Shown: positions 8,439 to 16,167, counted from the stretch's first letter. The stretch: 64,000 nt of DNA from Paenibacillus ginsengarvi (GCF_003626695.1 NZ_RBAH01000005.1:248001-312000), one strand, 5' to 3'. The notes: generated by a model not told the origin, from the sequence alone. Translations and numbers: made by a program.

Positions 8439-8939
8439 TTACTTGTAGAAGCTTAAGATCAATTGGTCCAGCGCCCGTCTGGCAAACGCGTATTTGTCGA
8501 GCGCTAGCAACGATTCGAATTCGCTGGATGAGACGAAGCGCGCGAAAACGGAAAACTTCGACTTCCCTCTGTTCAGGGAGTCTACGTAGCCTGCATAAGC
8601 GGGTTGATCCGGCTCCCTGCACAGAAGGTCCCGATACAGGCTGTGAACGAACGGCTCATGCTTCATATCGAATATGCGCCTAAGGGCGCCCGATACTTTG
8701 CTGCCGCCGTTCTCGGCTTTCCCCGAGAGGGAGGAATGCGCGTATAAGCGGAGCGCTTCGTCCGCCTGCAACGTTGCAATCACGATCCCGTGCTTGGGAG
8801 TGCCTTTCCCAAGTTCCCGGAGGTGATGCTTCATTCCTTCCTCGTCCACTTCCCGGTCCAAAATGCTGCGGTACAATTCCGAGATAAATTCCCGGTCCTC
8901 CAAGAGGACAATTTTGTGCAGCTTGGCGGCAATATTCAA
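8439..8939 (-). CDS. DUF4214-type protein, two tandem units
   Basis: A 166-residue paralogue of the gene at 48-560, with two units at about 15-66 and 94-145. The core motifs are YRSILDREVDEEGMKHHL and YRDLLCREPDQPAYAGYV. No signal peptide or membrane segment is seen. The TTG start at 8939 has GGAGGG six bases upstream. On the minus strand a -10-like CATACGATA occurs at 8988-8996 with AC 15 bases upstream, resembling the sporulation promoter in front of the other copy. The two copies bracket the first glycan block, which suggests a shared role with it. Function is unknown. Confidence 0.7.
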   Translation of the reverse strand: MNIAAKLHKIVLLEDREFISELYRSILDREVDEEGMKHHLRELGKGTPKHGIVIATLQADEALRLYAHSSLSGKAENGGSKVSGALRRIFDMKHEPFVHSLYRDLLCREPDQPAYAGYVDSLNRGKSKFSVFARFVSSSEFESLLALDKYAFARRALDQLILSFYK

Positions 8940-9281
8940 ATGGATCCCTCCGTTTTTCGAATAGCGTCCGACTTGTGCGCCCTTCCATATCGTATGTAGC
9001 TCTCTATAAGTGTGAAACCGTCAAAAGCGGATGCCGCCCTTTTCGAGGCACCGTTTTTCTCAAAATATGCGAATATATGAGTTCTCTTAGTTCGGGCCTC
9101 AGTGTTTGTACCAATTTTGCTCCCGCTGGGCCTCTGTTGATTGTTGCAAGCACGTTCTTCCATTACCATTACTTTGAACAATCCAACCTACCTGCTGCCC
9201 TAACGCCTGTTTTGCTAGGCCGCAGGTAGGGTTGCTAGGCTTCATAGAACCGGAATTAAACGAACGAAGAGGAGGACGCGC
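8940..9281. other. Divergent intergenic region (DUF4214 gene / aromatic operon)
   Basis: This 342-base gap holds no plausible gene. It contains the minus-strand CATACGATA element at 8988-8996 and, close to the aromatic operon, the imperfect 12-bp stem at 9184-9234. I could not identify a convincing sigma-A promoter for the plus-strand operon. Confidence 0.5.
9184..9234 (+). promoter_or_regulatory. Stem-loop upstream of the aromatic operon
   Basis: CAACCTACCTGC (9184-9195) pairs with GCAGGTAGGGTTG (9222-9234), with one bulged base, around a 26-base loop. No T run follows. It ends 47 bases before the first start codon and could be an operator or a leader-RNA element. T-box and S-box landmarks are absent. 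Confidence 0.4.
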
Positions 9282-10628
9282 ATGAAAACACAGTCGCATA
9301 AGATGACGGTTTCGATCGACGAGCATACATCGCATTTGGAACAGCTGAAATCTTTCTTTCACCAATTGGATGAGGAAGGAATCACGATAGAAAAACTGCC
9401 GCGCGAGAGAAGAGAGCAATATCAACTGGAGGCTATCAATTTGACGCTGCAGCACGTCTGGGATCATAACGAGTTTTATCGATCCGCTTTGGAGCAGGCC
9501 GGGTTTACACAACCGAAGATCGACAGTTTGGAGCAATTATCGACCGTTCCGCTGCTCAAAAAAGACGTCATCCGCGGAGATAAAATGAAGCTGTTGTGCG
9601 TCGAGCCGAAGGAGATCGGTCAAGTTCACCTGACGAGCGGAACTTCCGGAAAACCGATTTATACATCCTATACGTTAGCCGATCAATATGTTTACGATCT
9701 GCTCCCCAAATATTTGGAGCTGTTCCCGGAATCGGACAGCGACATCGCCGCCATAGCACTCCCTTACGAATTCGCGCTTCCCGGCCTAGGGTTTCAACGC
9801 CTGTTCCAATTCGCATTCGGAACCGCCATTCTTTCGCTCGGTAAAGGCGGATACATGGCTCCCGTCGACAAGTCGCTCGAATTAATGAAGGAATATCAGG
9901 CCACCGTGCTCGTCACTACGCCTTCCTACGCGGCGCTACTGGCCGAAGAAAGCGAGAAGTACGGCATTCGGCCGGGTGTGGATATTCGTTTGCGCCGGAT
10001 TGTGCTAACTGGAGAGGGGTGCTCTTACACGTTCCGTGAACGGCTGGAGAAATGGTGGGGGTGCGAAGTATCGTTCTTTTACGGATCGACCGAATGCGGC
10101 GTCGTGGCTGTCGAATGCAAAGAGCATAAAGGGTACCACATCGTGGAAGGTCACGTAAAAGCGGAGATCGTCGATCCCGCCACGGGCGCCCCGCTAGGCT
10201 ACGGCAAAACCGGCGAAATCGTCGTGACGACGCTGCTGCGTGAAGGAATGCCGATGGTGCGTTACCGCAGCGGTGACATCGGTTATTTGCAAAAGTCGAA
10301 ATGCGCTTGCGGCATCACGATGGATGTGCTTCACCTTAGAGGTCGAATGGAGACGATGCTGAATTTGGACGGCACCGATTACCCTCCGTTTATGCTGGAA
10401 AACTTTCTGCTGGAAATTCCGGAAGTAGGCATGTGGTATCATTTCATTCTCGAGCAAGGCCGCTTGACGATCGAGGCCGAGCCGTTCCGCACCGAGATGA
10501 GCGACGAAGGGCTGGCTTCGAAAGTTCGCGCTCATATGCTGGAGCGCGTAGGGATCGAATGCAGCGTAGAGATCAAGCACGGTTTGCCGCGGACATTCGG
10601 TAAAGCGACCCGGGTTTACATCAAATAA
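9282..10628 (+). CDS. PaaK-like adenylate-forming enzyme (aryl acid ligase candidate)
   Basis: A 448-residue member of the AMP-binding superfamily closest to phenylacetate-CoA ligase (PaaK, usually about 430 residues). Visible motifs are the phosphate loop LTSGTSGKP near residue 120, FFYGSTECG (the adenine/Mg region), RYRSGDIGYL (the ribose-binding Asp), and GKATRV at the C terminus, where PaaK enzymes carry their catalytic Lys. It should adenylate a carboxylic acid and probably form a CoA or other thioester. The start follows AAGAGGAGGACGCGC. It is first in an operon with a second ligase, DAHP synthase and a chorismate-lyase-like gene. A chorismate-derived benzoate is therefore the likely substrate (inference). 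Confidence 0.75.
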   Translation: MKTQSHKMTVSIDEHTSHLEQLKSFFHQLDEEGITIEKLPRERREQYQLEAINLTLQHVWDHNEFYRSALEQAGFTQPKIDSLEQLSTVPLLKKDVIRGDKMKLLCVEPKEIGQVHLTSGTSGKPIYTSYTLADQYVYDLLPKYLELFPESDSDIAAIALPYEFALPGLGFQRLFQFAFGTAILSLGKGGYMAPVDKSLELMKEYQATVLVTTPSYAALLAEESEKYGIRPGVDIRLRRIVLTGEGCSYTFRERLEKWWGCEVSFFYGSTECGVVAVECKEHKGYHIVEGHVKAEIVDPATGAPLGYGKTGEIVVTTLLREGMPMVRYRSGDIGYLQKSKCACGITMDVLHLRGRMETMLNLDGTDYPPFMLENFLLEIPEVGMWYHFILEQGRLTIEAEPFRTEMSDEGLASKVRAHMLERVGIECSVEIKHGLPRTFGKATRVYIK

Positions 10629-10660
10629 AGAACGTAACAATTTGAAGGGGAGCGTTCTTA

Positions 10661-11923
10661 ATGCTGAGCGACAGAAGCGAACGGGAACGAAAATGGAGTG
10701 ACTTGTTGACCCGTTTAACGAAATCACCGCTTTATAAACAAAAGCTGTCGGATTACGACTTGAGCGATATCGGATTAGATCGTATCCCTCATCTCCCGCT
10801 CACCACGAAAGCGGATCTGCGAAAGGCCGGTGCCTTCGGCCATCTCGCGGCTGAAATGAAACAAGTCGCGCAATACCATGAATCGTTCGGGACGACCGGT
10901 GAACCTTCCGCCTCTTGGTTTACAATAGATGATCTGGAAACCGGCGGGAGACAGATGGGGGCGTGCGGCGCAAGGCTAACTTCGGAAGATTTCGTTCTGA
11001 TCCGTTTTCCGTACGCGATGTCGGTCCCTGCGTTTCTGATGCAGCATGCGTGCCGGCAAGCGGGAGCGGGCGTCGTCCCGGCGAGCGGGCGCAATACGGT
11101 TACGCCTTACCCCAGGGTACTGGAGCTGATGAAACGTCTCGGCGTTACGGTCATCGCCGGACTTCCGAGGGAAATGGAGCTGCTCGCCGAGACGGCGCGC
11201 TTGCTCGGTATGGAAACGAGAAACGATTTCACGGCATTGCGGGCGATTTGTTCGGCAGGAGAATTGATCGGCGAGCGCAGGAAGGAGCATATCGAACGGC
11301 TTTGGGGCGTTCCGGTATTCAATCTGTACGGCTCTACCGAGACGGCCAATATTGCCGCCATGTGCGAGTATGGCACGATGCACATCGCAGAGCAAGATTT
11401 TATCGTAGAAGTGCTGCAGGAAGACGGCTTGGGATATGCTGCGCCTGGCGAGAGAGGGTTAGCCGCGATTACGACGCTGACACATCAAGCTTCGCCGCTG
11501 CTGCGATATTACAACGAAGACGTCATTTCTGTAGAGCCGGTATGCTGCGCGTGCGGTCGGGCCGGAAGCAAACTGGTTCATTACGGCCGGCTCAAGGACC
11601 GGTGCGTCTTCGGGGAGGTTGTGCTGGACGCCAAGGACATTCAGGACGCCGTATATTCGCTCGCTCCCGCACCCGATGCATGGAAAGCGATCCAGCAGGA
11701 GAACGGATTTCACTTCATCCTCGAATCGTATCGCTGTGCCGAATGGTCGGAGGAGGGAATTCAGACGAAGCTGTCCGAACTGTTAAAGGTGCCCGTCACT
11801 GTGGAGATCGCCCCCGTCGGAAAGCTGCTTAACCGGGAGGAGCTCATGCAAAACAATCCTTCGCGAAAGCCAATCTATATTCAGAAGCGTGAAGGCGGTA
11901 CGGCTGATGCAGCAAGCAATTAA
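10661..11923 (+). CDS. Second PaaK-like adenylate-forming enzyme
   Basis: A 420-residue relative of the preceding gene. It keeps SFGTTGEP (phosphate loop), FNLYGSTETANIAAM, and a YYNEDVISV segment where the first enzyme has RYRSGDIGYL. Two C-x-C pairs (CCACGRAG) occur about 290 residues in, as in PaaK relatives that bind structural zinc. The C terminus (GKLLNREELMQ) is divergent and the usual catalytic Lys motif is unclear, so it may be specialised or transfer to a different acceptor. The start follows GAAGGGGAG. The gap to the first ligase is 32 bases, so they are co-transcribed. Whether the two act in sequence or on different acids is unknown. Confidence 0.7.
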   Translation: MLSDRSERERKWSDLLTRLTKSPLYKQKLSDYDLSDIGLDRIPHLPLTTKADLRKAGAFGHLAAEMKQVAQYHESFGTTGEPSASWFTIDDLETGGRQMGACGARLTSEDFVLIRFPYAMSVPAFLMQHACRQAGAGVVPASGRNTVTPYPRVLELMKRLGVTVIAGLPREMELLAETARLLGMETRNDFTALRAICSAGELIGERRKEHIERLWGVPVFNLYGSTETANIAAMCEYGTMHIAEQDFIVEVLQEDGLGYAAPGERGLAAITTLTHQASPLLRYYNEDVISVEPVCCACGRAGSKLVHYGRLKDRCVFGEVVLDAKDIQDAVYSLAPAPDAWKAIQQENGFHFILESYRCAEWSEEGIQTKLSELLKVPVTVEIAPVGKLLNREELMQNNPSRKPIYIQKREGGTADAASN

Positions 11924-11967
11924 ACAGTCAAAGCGAGGAACAAGTGACGGTAAAGGGGAGAACGTGC

Positions 11968-13047
11968 GTGAATGAGCATGTGAAACAGTTGCGAAATCAA
12001 TTGGACGGCGTCGATCAACAATTGCTCGTACTCCTCAGCGAACGGGTACGTATTGCCGGGGCTATCGGACAAACAATCGAATCACTCGGCTTACCCAAAA
12101 ATGATCCGGCGGAGGAGAAGCGGGCATTAAACGAAATAACCAAGCATAATCCGGGGCCTATCGATCAAGCGGCATTGGAAAGATTGTTTAAGGAAATATA
12201 TGCGCTGTCTCGGGAGCGTCCGCAGACCGGAGGCGGGCGCAAATTGCTCGTAAGCCGCCAAACGAAAAGCGAGGATACGATAATCCGCGTGAAAAATGCT
12301 GTTTTCGGCGGAGGGTCGCATGTCTTGATTGCCGGCCCCTGTTCCGTAGAGTCCCGAGAACAGCTGCGGGCTATGGCGGCGGCTATGAAAAGCGTAGGGG
12401 TGGGCATCATGCGCGGCGGCGCATTCAAGCCGAGAACGTCGCCATACGACTTTCAGGGCTTGGGCCTGGAAGGATTGAAAATGTTGAAAGAAGTAGCGGA
12501 CGAATACGATATGGTTACGATCAGCGAAATCATGACTCCTTCCCAATTGGAGTCTGCAGCCGAATATATCGATATTATCCAGATCGGCGCCCGAAACATG
12601 CAAAACTACGATTTGCTGAAGGCGGTTGGACAGACGAACATGCCCGTGCTGCTCAAGCGCGGCATAGCCGCCACTTTGGATGAGTTCGTTCTAGCGGCTG
12701 AATATATTATGGCCAGTGGGAACGAGCAGGTGTTGCTGATAGAACGCGGTATTCGCACTTACGAAAAATGGACCCGGAATACGCTTGATATATCCGCAGT
12801 TCCGCTCTTAAAGCAGGAAACCCATCTGCCCGTACTCGTTGATGTGAGCCACTCGACCGGACGCAAAGACATTTTGCTTCCTTGCGCGAAAGCGGCGCTC
12901 GCAGCCGGTGCGGACGGCATTATGGTCGAAACGCATCCGAATCCGCAGGCAGCTCTATCCGATGCCGCCCAGCAAATCAATATCGACGAATTTTATTCGT
13001 TTTGGGGCGGCCTTCGCGGGTCCGGCTTGTATAAAAGCGCGGAGTAG
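11968..13047 (+). CDS. aroA: DAHP synthase with a degenerate chorismate mutase-like N-terminal domain
   Basis: A 359-residue protein of the Bacillus AroA(G) type. Residues about 5-90 are an AroQ chorismate mutase-like helical domain and residues 110-355 are a 3-deoxy-7-phosphoheptulonate synthase barrel. The synthase part is intact (GPCSVES, RGGAFKPRTSPYDFQG, IGARNMQN, PVLLKRG, DVSHSTGR) and should condense phosphoenolpyruvate with erythrose-4-phosphate. In the mutase part, compared from memory with B. subtilis AroA, the active-site Lys of GKAKE is Ile (GQTIE) and the Arg of DPVRE is Glu (DPAEE), while other key Arg residues remain. The mutase is therefore probably inactive. The GTG at 11968 is preferred because AAAGGGGAG precedes it. 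Its place in the operon suggests a pathway-dedicated isozyme. Confidence 0.88.
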   Translation: MNEHVKQLRNQLDGVDQQLLVLLSERVRIAGAIGQTIESLGLPKNDPAEEKRALNEITKHNPGPIDQAALERLFKEIYALSRERPQTGGGRKLLVSRQTKSEDTIIRVKNAVFGGGSHVLIAGPCSVESREQLRAMAAAMKSVGVGIMRGGAFKPRTSPYDFQGLGLEGLKMLKEVADEYDMVTISEIMTPSQLESAAEYIDIIQIGARNMQNYDLLKAVGQTNMPVLLKRGIAATLDEFVLAAEYIMASGNEQVLLIERGIRTYEKWTRNTLDISAVPLLKQETHLPVLVDVSHSTGRKDILLPCAKAALAAGADGIMVETHPNPQAALSDAAQQINIDEFYSFWGGLRGSGLYKSAE

Positions 13048-13094
13048 ATGAGGGGTCATCTGCGGCTTCCCAGGCGAATATTGGAGGAATGTTC

Positions 13095-13697
13095 ATGACG
13101 GGAGCAAAGGATTGGGGCGTGAATTCGCACAAAGAGAAAACGGTATATGATTTTTTGGAGAAGCTGCTGTTCGAAATATTGCTCAGGACAGACGGACGTA
13201 CGACCGATATTCTCGAAACGTTATTGGACGAAAAAATGACGGTTCGCGTCATTTCGCAGGAGCAGGTCGAGGCGGGGGATTTCGAGCAATCGGGCGAAAT
13301 CTCCGGAGCGCCTTACTTTAGAAGAGAATCGATCTTGATCAGCGCAAAGAGCAATATCGTCGTCTCCCACAATATTGCGCTCGTCTGCTCGAAATACGTA
13401 CCGGCCCCCATGTTTGAGGCGCTGACGGCCAGGCAAGAAGGGATCGGCAAGACGATCAGCAGACTCGGCTTGCAAACTTCACGCAGACTGGTAGATTACG
13501 GCTGGAGAAGTGAGCCGGAGTCGGGCGGTTTCCTTCAAAAGCCGTTCAAACTGTATTTCTCCCCAATAAATGAGCCTATGCCATATAAAAAGTATTGCAT
13601 TTATTACGATACGGTACCGGGCATACACATGATGGAGTACTTCAATCCACATATGATCCGCCACCGGTTGAACCGTTTCATGAACGAACAGCATTGA
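13095..13697 (+). CDS. Chorismate-lyase-like protein (UbiC/DUF98 fold candidate)
   Basis: A 200-residue soluble protein. Several features match the chorismate pyruvate-lyase fold (UbiC and the DUF98/Rv2949c group): RRESILIS followed by a SHNIALV strand, a P-x-x-M-F-E-A-L helix, EGIGKTISRLG (the P-L-G-R region), and a C-terminal MMEYFNP that mirrors the ELFLP motif carrying the catalytic Glu of UbiC. The family converts chorismate to 4-hydroxybenzoate plus pyruvate. The start ATG at 13095 has GGAGG eight bases upstream; the ATG at 13089 is too close to it. It closes an operon with DAHP synthase and two acid ligases, which independently supports a chorismate-derived benzoate. I recognised it from motifs and context, not from an alignment. 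Confidence 0.6.
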   Translation: MTGAKDWGVNSHKEKTVYDFLEKLLFEILLRTDGRTTDILETLLDEKMTVRVISQEQVEAGDFEQSGEISGAPYFRRESILISAKSNIVVSHNIALVCSKYVPAPMFEALTARQEGIGKTISRLGLQTSRRLVDYGWRSEPESGGFLQKPFKLYFSPINEPMPYKKYCIYYDTVPGIHMMEYFNPHMIRHRLNRFMNEQH

Positions 13698-13706
13698 AGA
13701 ACGCGG

Positions 13707-13740
13707 AAAGGCCCTGAGTCTCTGGACTCAAGGCCTTTTT
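13707..13740 (+). terminator. Intrinsic terminator of the aromatic operon
   Basis: AAAGGCC-c-TGAGTC pairs with GACTCA-a-GGCCTTT around TCTG, followed by a T run. It also faces the convergent TPR gene, but the T run on the minus strand is short. Confidence 0.85.
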
Positions 13741-13748
13741 CAATCCAG

Positions 13749-14270
13749 TTATTTTTTTCTTTCGAGTTTGGCGAGCCGCTGCAGGACGGATTTCGCTTCG
13801 TCCGGTTTTCCAGCATGTTCGTAGGCGCTGGCCAAATTCCGCAATATTGCAGTGACTTGATTTTTGGACATAAATTCGGTGTCATCTTTATAACGGTCCA
13901 GCAAAAAATTGAAATCCTCAATTGCTGATTTCGAGCTTTGAAAATACGATTCCGGCAGCTTCACGCAAACGTTCGCGCGCAGCAATCGAATTCGTTTATG
14001 GTTCGGATCCATAGATATGGCCTTATCCAGCGAGTCTAACCCATTTTGCGCAATCTCCGCTTTTTCCAAAGGCTTAGCTGCATCCCGCGCGAGCAGAGTC
14101 AGCGTGCTGCCGTAATAAGCTTCGAAAAGGGCATTGCCGGGTTCCTCGGCACGAAGCTTGGCAAACTTTTCGTACGCCGCTTTCACCGCTCTTTTATCTC
14201 CGTCCACCCCTTTTTGATGGAGCTTCTTGGCTTCCTTGAACCGTTTCGTAGAGGCCGTGTCTTTCGCCAT
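13749..14270 (-). CDS. TPR protein, paralogue A
   Basis: A 173-residue soluble helical protein of unknown function. Its sequence is closely similar along its length to the gene at 17348-17899. Both share KGVDGDK near the N terminus, EAYYGSTL, IRLLR, LPES-F-Q, AIEDF and SAY-x-x-AGKPDEAK-x-VLQ. The spacing of the helices (AYEKFAKLRAEEPGN, GLDSLDKAISMDPNH, ILRNLASAYEHAGKPDEA) fits tetratricopeptide repeats, which mediate protein contacts. The ATG at 14270 follows GGGGAGG; an in-frame start at 14324 has no ribosome binding site. A sigma-K-like promoter lies upstream. It is likely a scaffold protein made during sporulation (inference). Confidence 0.75.
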   Translation of the reverse strand: MAKDTASTKRFKEAKKLHQKGVDGDKRAVKAAYEKFAKLRAEEPGNALFEAYYGSTLTLLARDAAKPLEKAEIAQNGLDSLDKAISMDPNHKRIRLLRANVCVKLPESYFQSSKSAIEDFNFLLDRYKDDTEFMSKNQVTAILRNLASAYEHAGKPDEAKSVLQRLAKLERKK

Positions 14271-14307
14271 GCCGTACCAACCTCCCCATGAAAAATGGCA
14301 TATGTAA

Positions 14308-14335
14308 CAATTTATGCCGAACAAGCATGTTCCGT
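14308..14335 (-). promoter_or_regulatory. Sigma-K-like promoter for TPR gene A
   Basis: On the minus strand AC (14335-14334) is followed after 17 bases by CATAAATTG (14316-14308), one base short of the full CATANNNTA -10. The start codon is about 38 bases downstream. Confidence 0.4.
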
Positions 14336-14512
14336 GTTAGGTGTATGTGATTACTTGACAACTATCGGTGTTTTCTATGACAGTATGTAAGCCTTTTTAT
14401 CGATGCGGCATTCGTTGCAAATAAAATGGTCAACATATCCTGCTTCATTTGTCCGAGTCAATATCGTATTTTTTTGCATTTCATATAGAGAAATCGTAAA
14501 GGAGGGAAGAGC

Positions 14513-14779
14513 ATGGCTGAGGAACATGCAGTCGAGAAGGTCGTTATAGAAGAAAATGCTGCCGCTGATGAATCTACCGAAGCGGCTGTTCATGCGAACG
14601 AGGAAACGAAAGTGATAGAGAAAACTGCGAAAATAATGGAGAAAGCGCAAAAGAAACTGGCCAAATTACAAGGGAAAGCAGGAAAAGATGAGGGAAAATA
14701 CGTGGAGAAAAAAGCAAAGATAGAGGTGAAAACGCAAAAGAAACTTATGAAAGTACAGGAGAAGGTAGGAAAAGTATAA
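14513..14779 (+). CDS. Small Lys/Glu-rich coiled-coil protein with an internal repeat
   Basis: An 88-residue highly charged protein of unknown function. The first 30 residues are acidic. The rest holds two imperfect copies of a 22-residue unit, about 37-58 and 66-87, with the pattern K-A-K-I-x-x-K-x-Q-K-K-L-x-K-x-Q-x-K-x-G-K, which should form an amphipathic helix or coiled coil. The ribosome binding site AAAGGAGGGAAGAGC is excellent, so the gene is real despite its size. It lies divergent from TPR gene A, and a strong hairpin follows it. It may be a DNA- or polymer-binding protein, but nothing proves this. Confidence 0.7.
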   Translation: MAEEHAVEKVVIEENAAADESTEAAVHANEETKVIEKTAKIMEKAQKKLAKLQGKAGKDEGKYVEKKAKIEVKTQKKLMKVQEKVGKV

Positions 14780-14791
14780 AGCAACAACGCA

Positions 14792-14870
14792 AAGAAGAAG
14801 CGCACACCTAAAGTAAACATAGGAAACCCCTTGGGTAAAGCCGATGATCTTTAGGAGGTGCGCTTTTCTT
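14792..14870 (+). terminator. Long stem between the small gene and mtnK (terminator or attenuator)
   Basis: AAGAAGAAGCGCACACCTAAAG (14792-14813) pairs with 14849-14870 in about 20 base pairs with two small internal defects, leaving a 35-base loop. The 3' arm ends in TTTTCTT. The arm carries AGGAGGTG, which is too far from the mtnK ATG to be its ribosome binding site. It may terminate the upstream transcript or attenuate mtnK. S-box (SAM riboswitch) sequence landmarks are not present. Confidence 0.6.
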
Positions 14871-14906
14871 AGCGGGATGTCGCCGTATATTCGGAGGGAT
14901 TCGGAA

Positions 14907-16115
14907 ATGGCATATTACATTTTGACGCAAAAGGATGCGGTCGAGTATGCGCGAGGCATCAAGGATATATTTCCGGATGGCGCGCAGCTGATAGTACGGG
15001 AGATCGGCGACGGTAATCTGAACCATGTGTTTCATATATCGGATTCGGAATCAGGGCGCAGCTTAATTGTGAAGCAGGCGCTGCCTTATGCCAAGATGAT
15101 CGGCGAATCGGTTCCGTTATCGCTGGATAGAGTACGCATCGAAAAAGAGGCTTTGAGCGTTCAGAGGGAGCTATGTCCGGATCTGACGCCAAAGCTTTAC
15201 GGATATGAGCCAGATTTGGCGCTCATGGCCATGGAGGATTTGAGCGATCATACCCTTGTGCGCCTCGGATTGATGGAGCGAGGCCGTTTCCCGTTATTTG
15301 CCGGACAAATCGGAGCTTATTTGGCGCAGATGTCGTTTTTCACCTCAGACTTATTTATGGAGCAACAGGAGAAAAAGCGACTGATGAAAGCTTTCATGAA
15401 TCCGGAGCTTTGCAATATCACCGAGGACATCATCTTTTACGCGCCATACACGAAGTCCCGGATGAATCGGTTCGAGCCGCGTATTCGCGATGCGGTTGAG
15501 AGCATTTGGGCAGACGCGGAGCTGCATCTCGAGGCTATGCTGCTGCGGGAAAAGTTCTTGACGAACGCGCAGGCTCTGCTGCACGGCGATTTGCATACGG
15601 ATAATATTTTCATCAAGCCGGATTCGGCGAAGGTTATTGATCCCGAGTTTGCTTATTACGGCCCTATCGGATTTGATATCGGTACGCTTATCGCCAATCT
15701 GCTGCTGAACTATTCGGGCCAGGAGGGTTGGAGCAAGGACGAGACGGAGCGCATCGTTTACCGCCGTTACCTGCTGGATACCGTGCGCGACTTATGGACA
15801 CAATTCGAGCTTCGGTTCCGCGAGCTTTGGAATGGACACATCGCCGACCGGATGGCTAAGACCAAAGGGTACCAAAATTTGTATGTATCAAGACTGCTGC
15901 AGGACACAGTCGGTTTTGCCGGGGTATTAACGGTGTGCCGCGTCTACGGTTTTATCCACGTCGCAGACATCGATCACATTGACGATGCGACTGCCCGCGA
16001 GCGCGCGCAGCGGATCGCGCTTGAAATCGGCGTATCGCTGATCAAACGGAACCGCTACGCCCGCTCCATCGAGGAAGTGCTGGATATCGCCTTGGAAGCC
16101 GTAAACGAACGATAG
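14907..16115 (+). CDS. mtnK: S-methyl-5-thioribose kinase
   Basis: A 402-residue kinase of the methionine salvage pathway that phosphorylates methylthioribose. Diagnostic motifs are GDGNLNHVFHI (ATP-binding loop), IVKQALPY with the ATP Lys, LLHGDLHTDNIF (catalytic loop) and VIDPEFAYYGPIGFDIG (metal-binding DPE instead of DFG), all specific to MtnK. The ATG at 14907 follows CGGAGGG; in-frame starts upstream lack a suitably placed site. No mtnA lies beside it, so the salvage genes are split in this genome. It looks like an unrelated metabolic gene inside the TPR/small-protein locus. Confidence 0.93.
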   Translation: MAYYILTQKDAVEYARGIKDIFPDGAQLIVREIGDGNLNHVFHISDSESGRSLIVKQALPYAKMIGESVPLSLDRVRIEKEALSVQRELCPDLTPKLYGYEPDLALMAMEDLSDHTLVRLGLMERGRFPLFAGQIGAYLAQMSFFTSDLFMEQQEKKRLMKAFMNPELCNITEDIIFYAPYTKSRMNRFEPRIRDAVESIWADAELHLEAMLLREKFLTNAQALLHGDLHTDNIFIKPDSAKVIDPEFAYYGPIGFDIGTLIANLLLNYSGQEGWSKDETERIVYRRYLLDTVRDLWTQFELRFRELWNGHIADRMAKTKGYQNLYVSRLLQDTVGFAGVLTVCRVYGFIHVADIDHIDDATARERAQRIALEIGVSLIKRNRYARSIEEVLDIALEAVNER

Positions 16116-16167
16116 CTTAACCGTGTCAATTGGGTGAGCTAGTGCAACTGAAAGCCGATTATAAGCG

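Noticed and set aside
8940..9281. T-box or trp-type leader before the aromatic operon
   Set aside because: The T-box antiterminator core and a terminator with T run are absent.
9282..11923. NRPS-like secondary metabolite cluster
   Set aside because: The ligases are stand-alone PaaK types; no carrier, condensation or ketosynthase domain is present.
14780..14906. SAM (S-box) riboswitch before mtnK
   Set aside because: I looked for the conserved S-box core sequences and found none; only a long hairpin is present.
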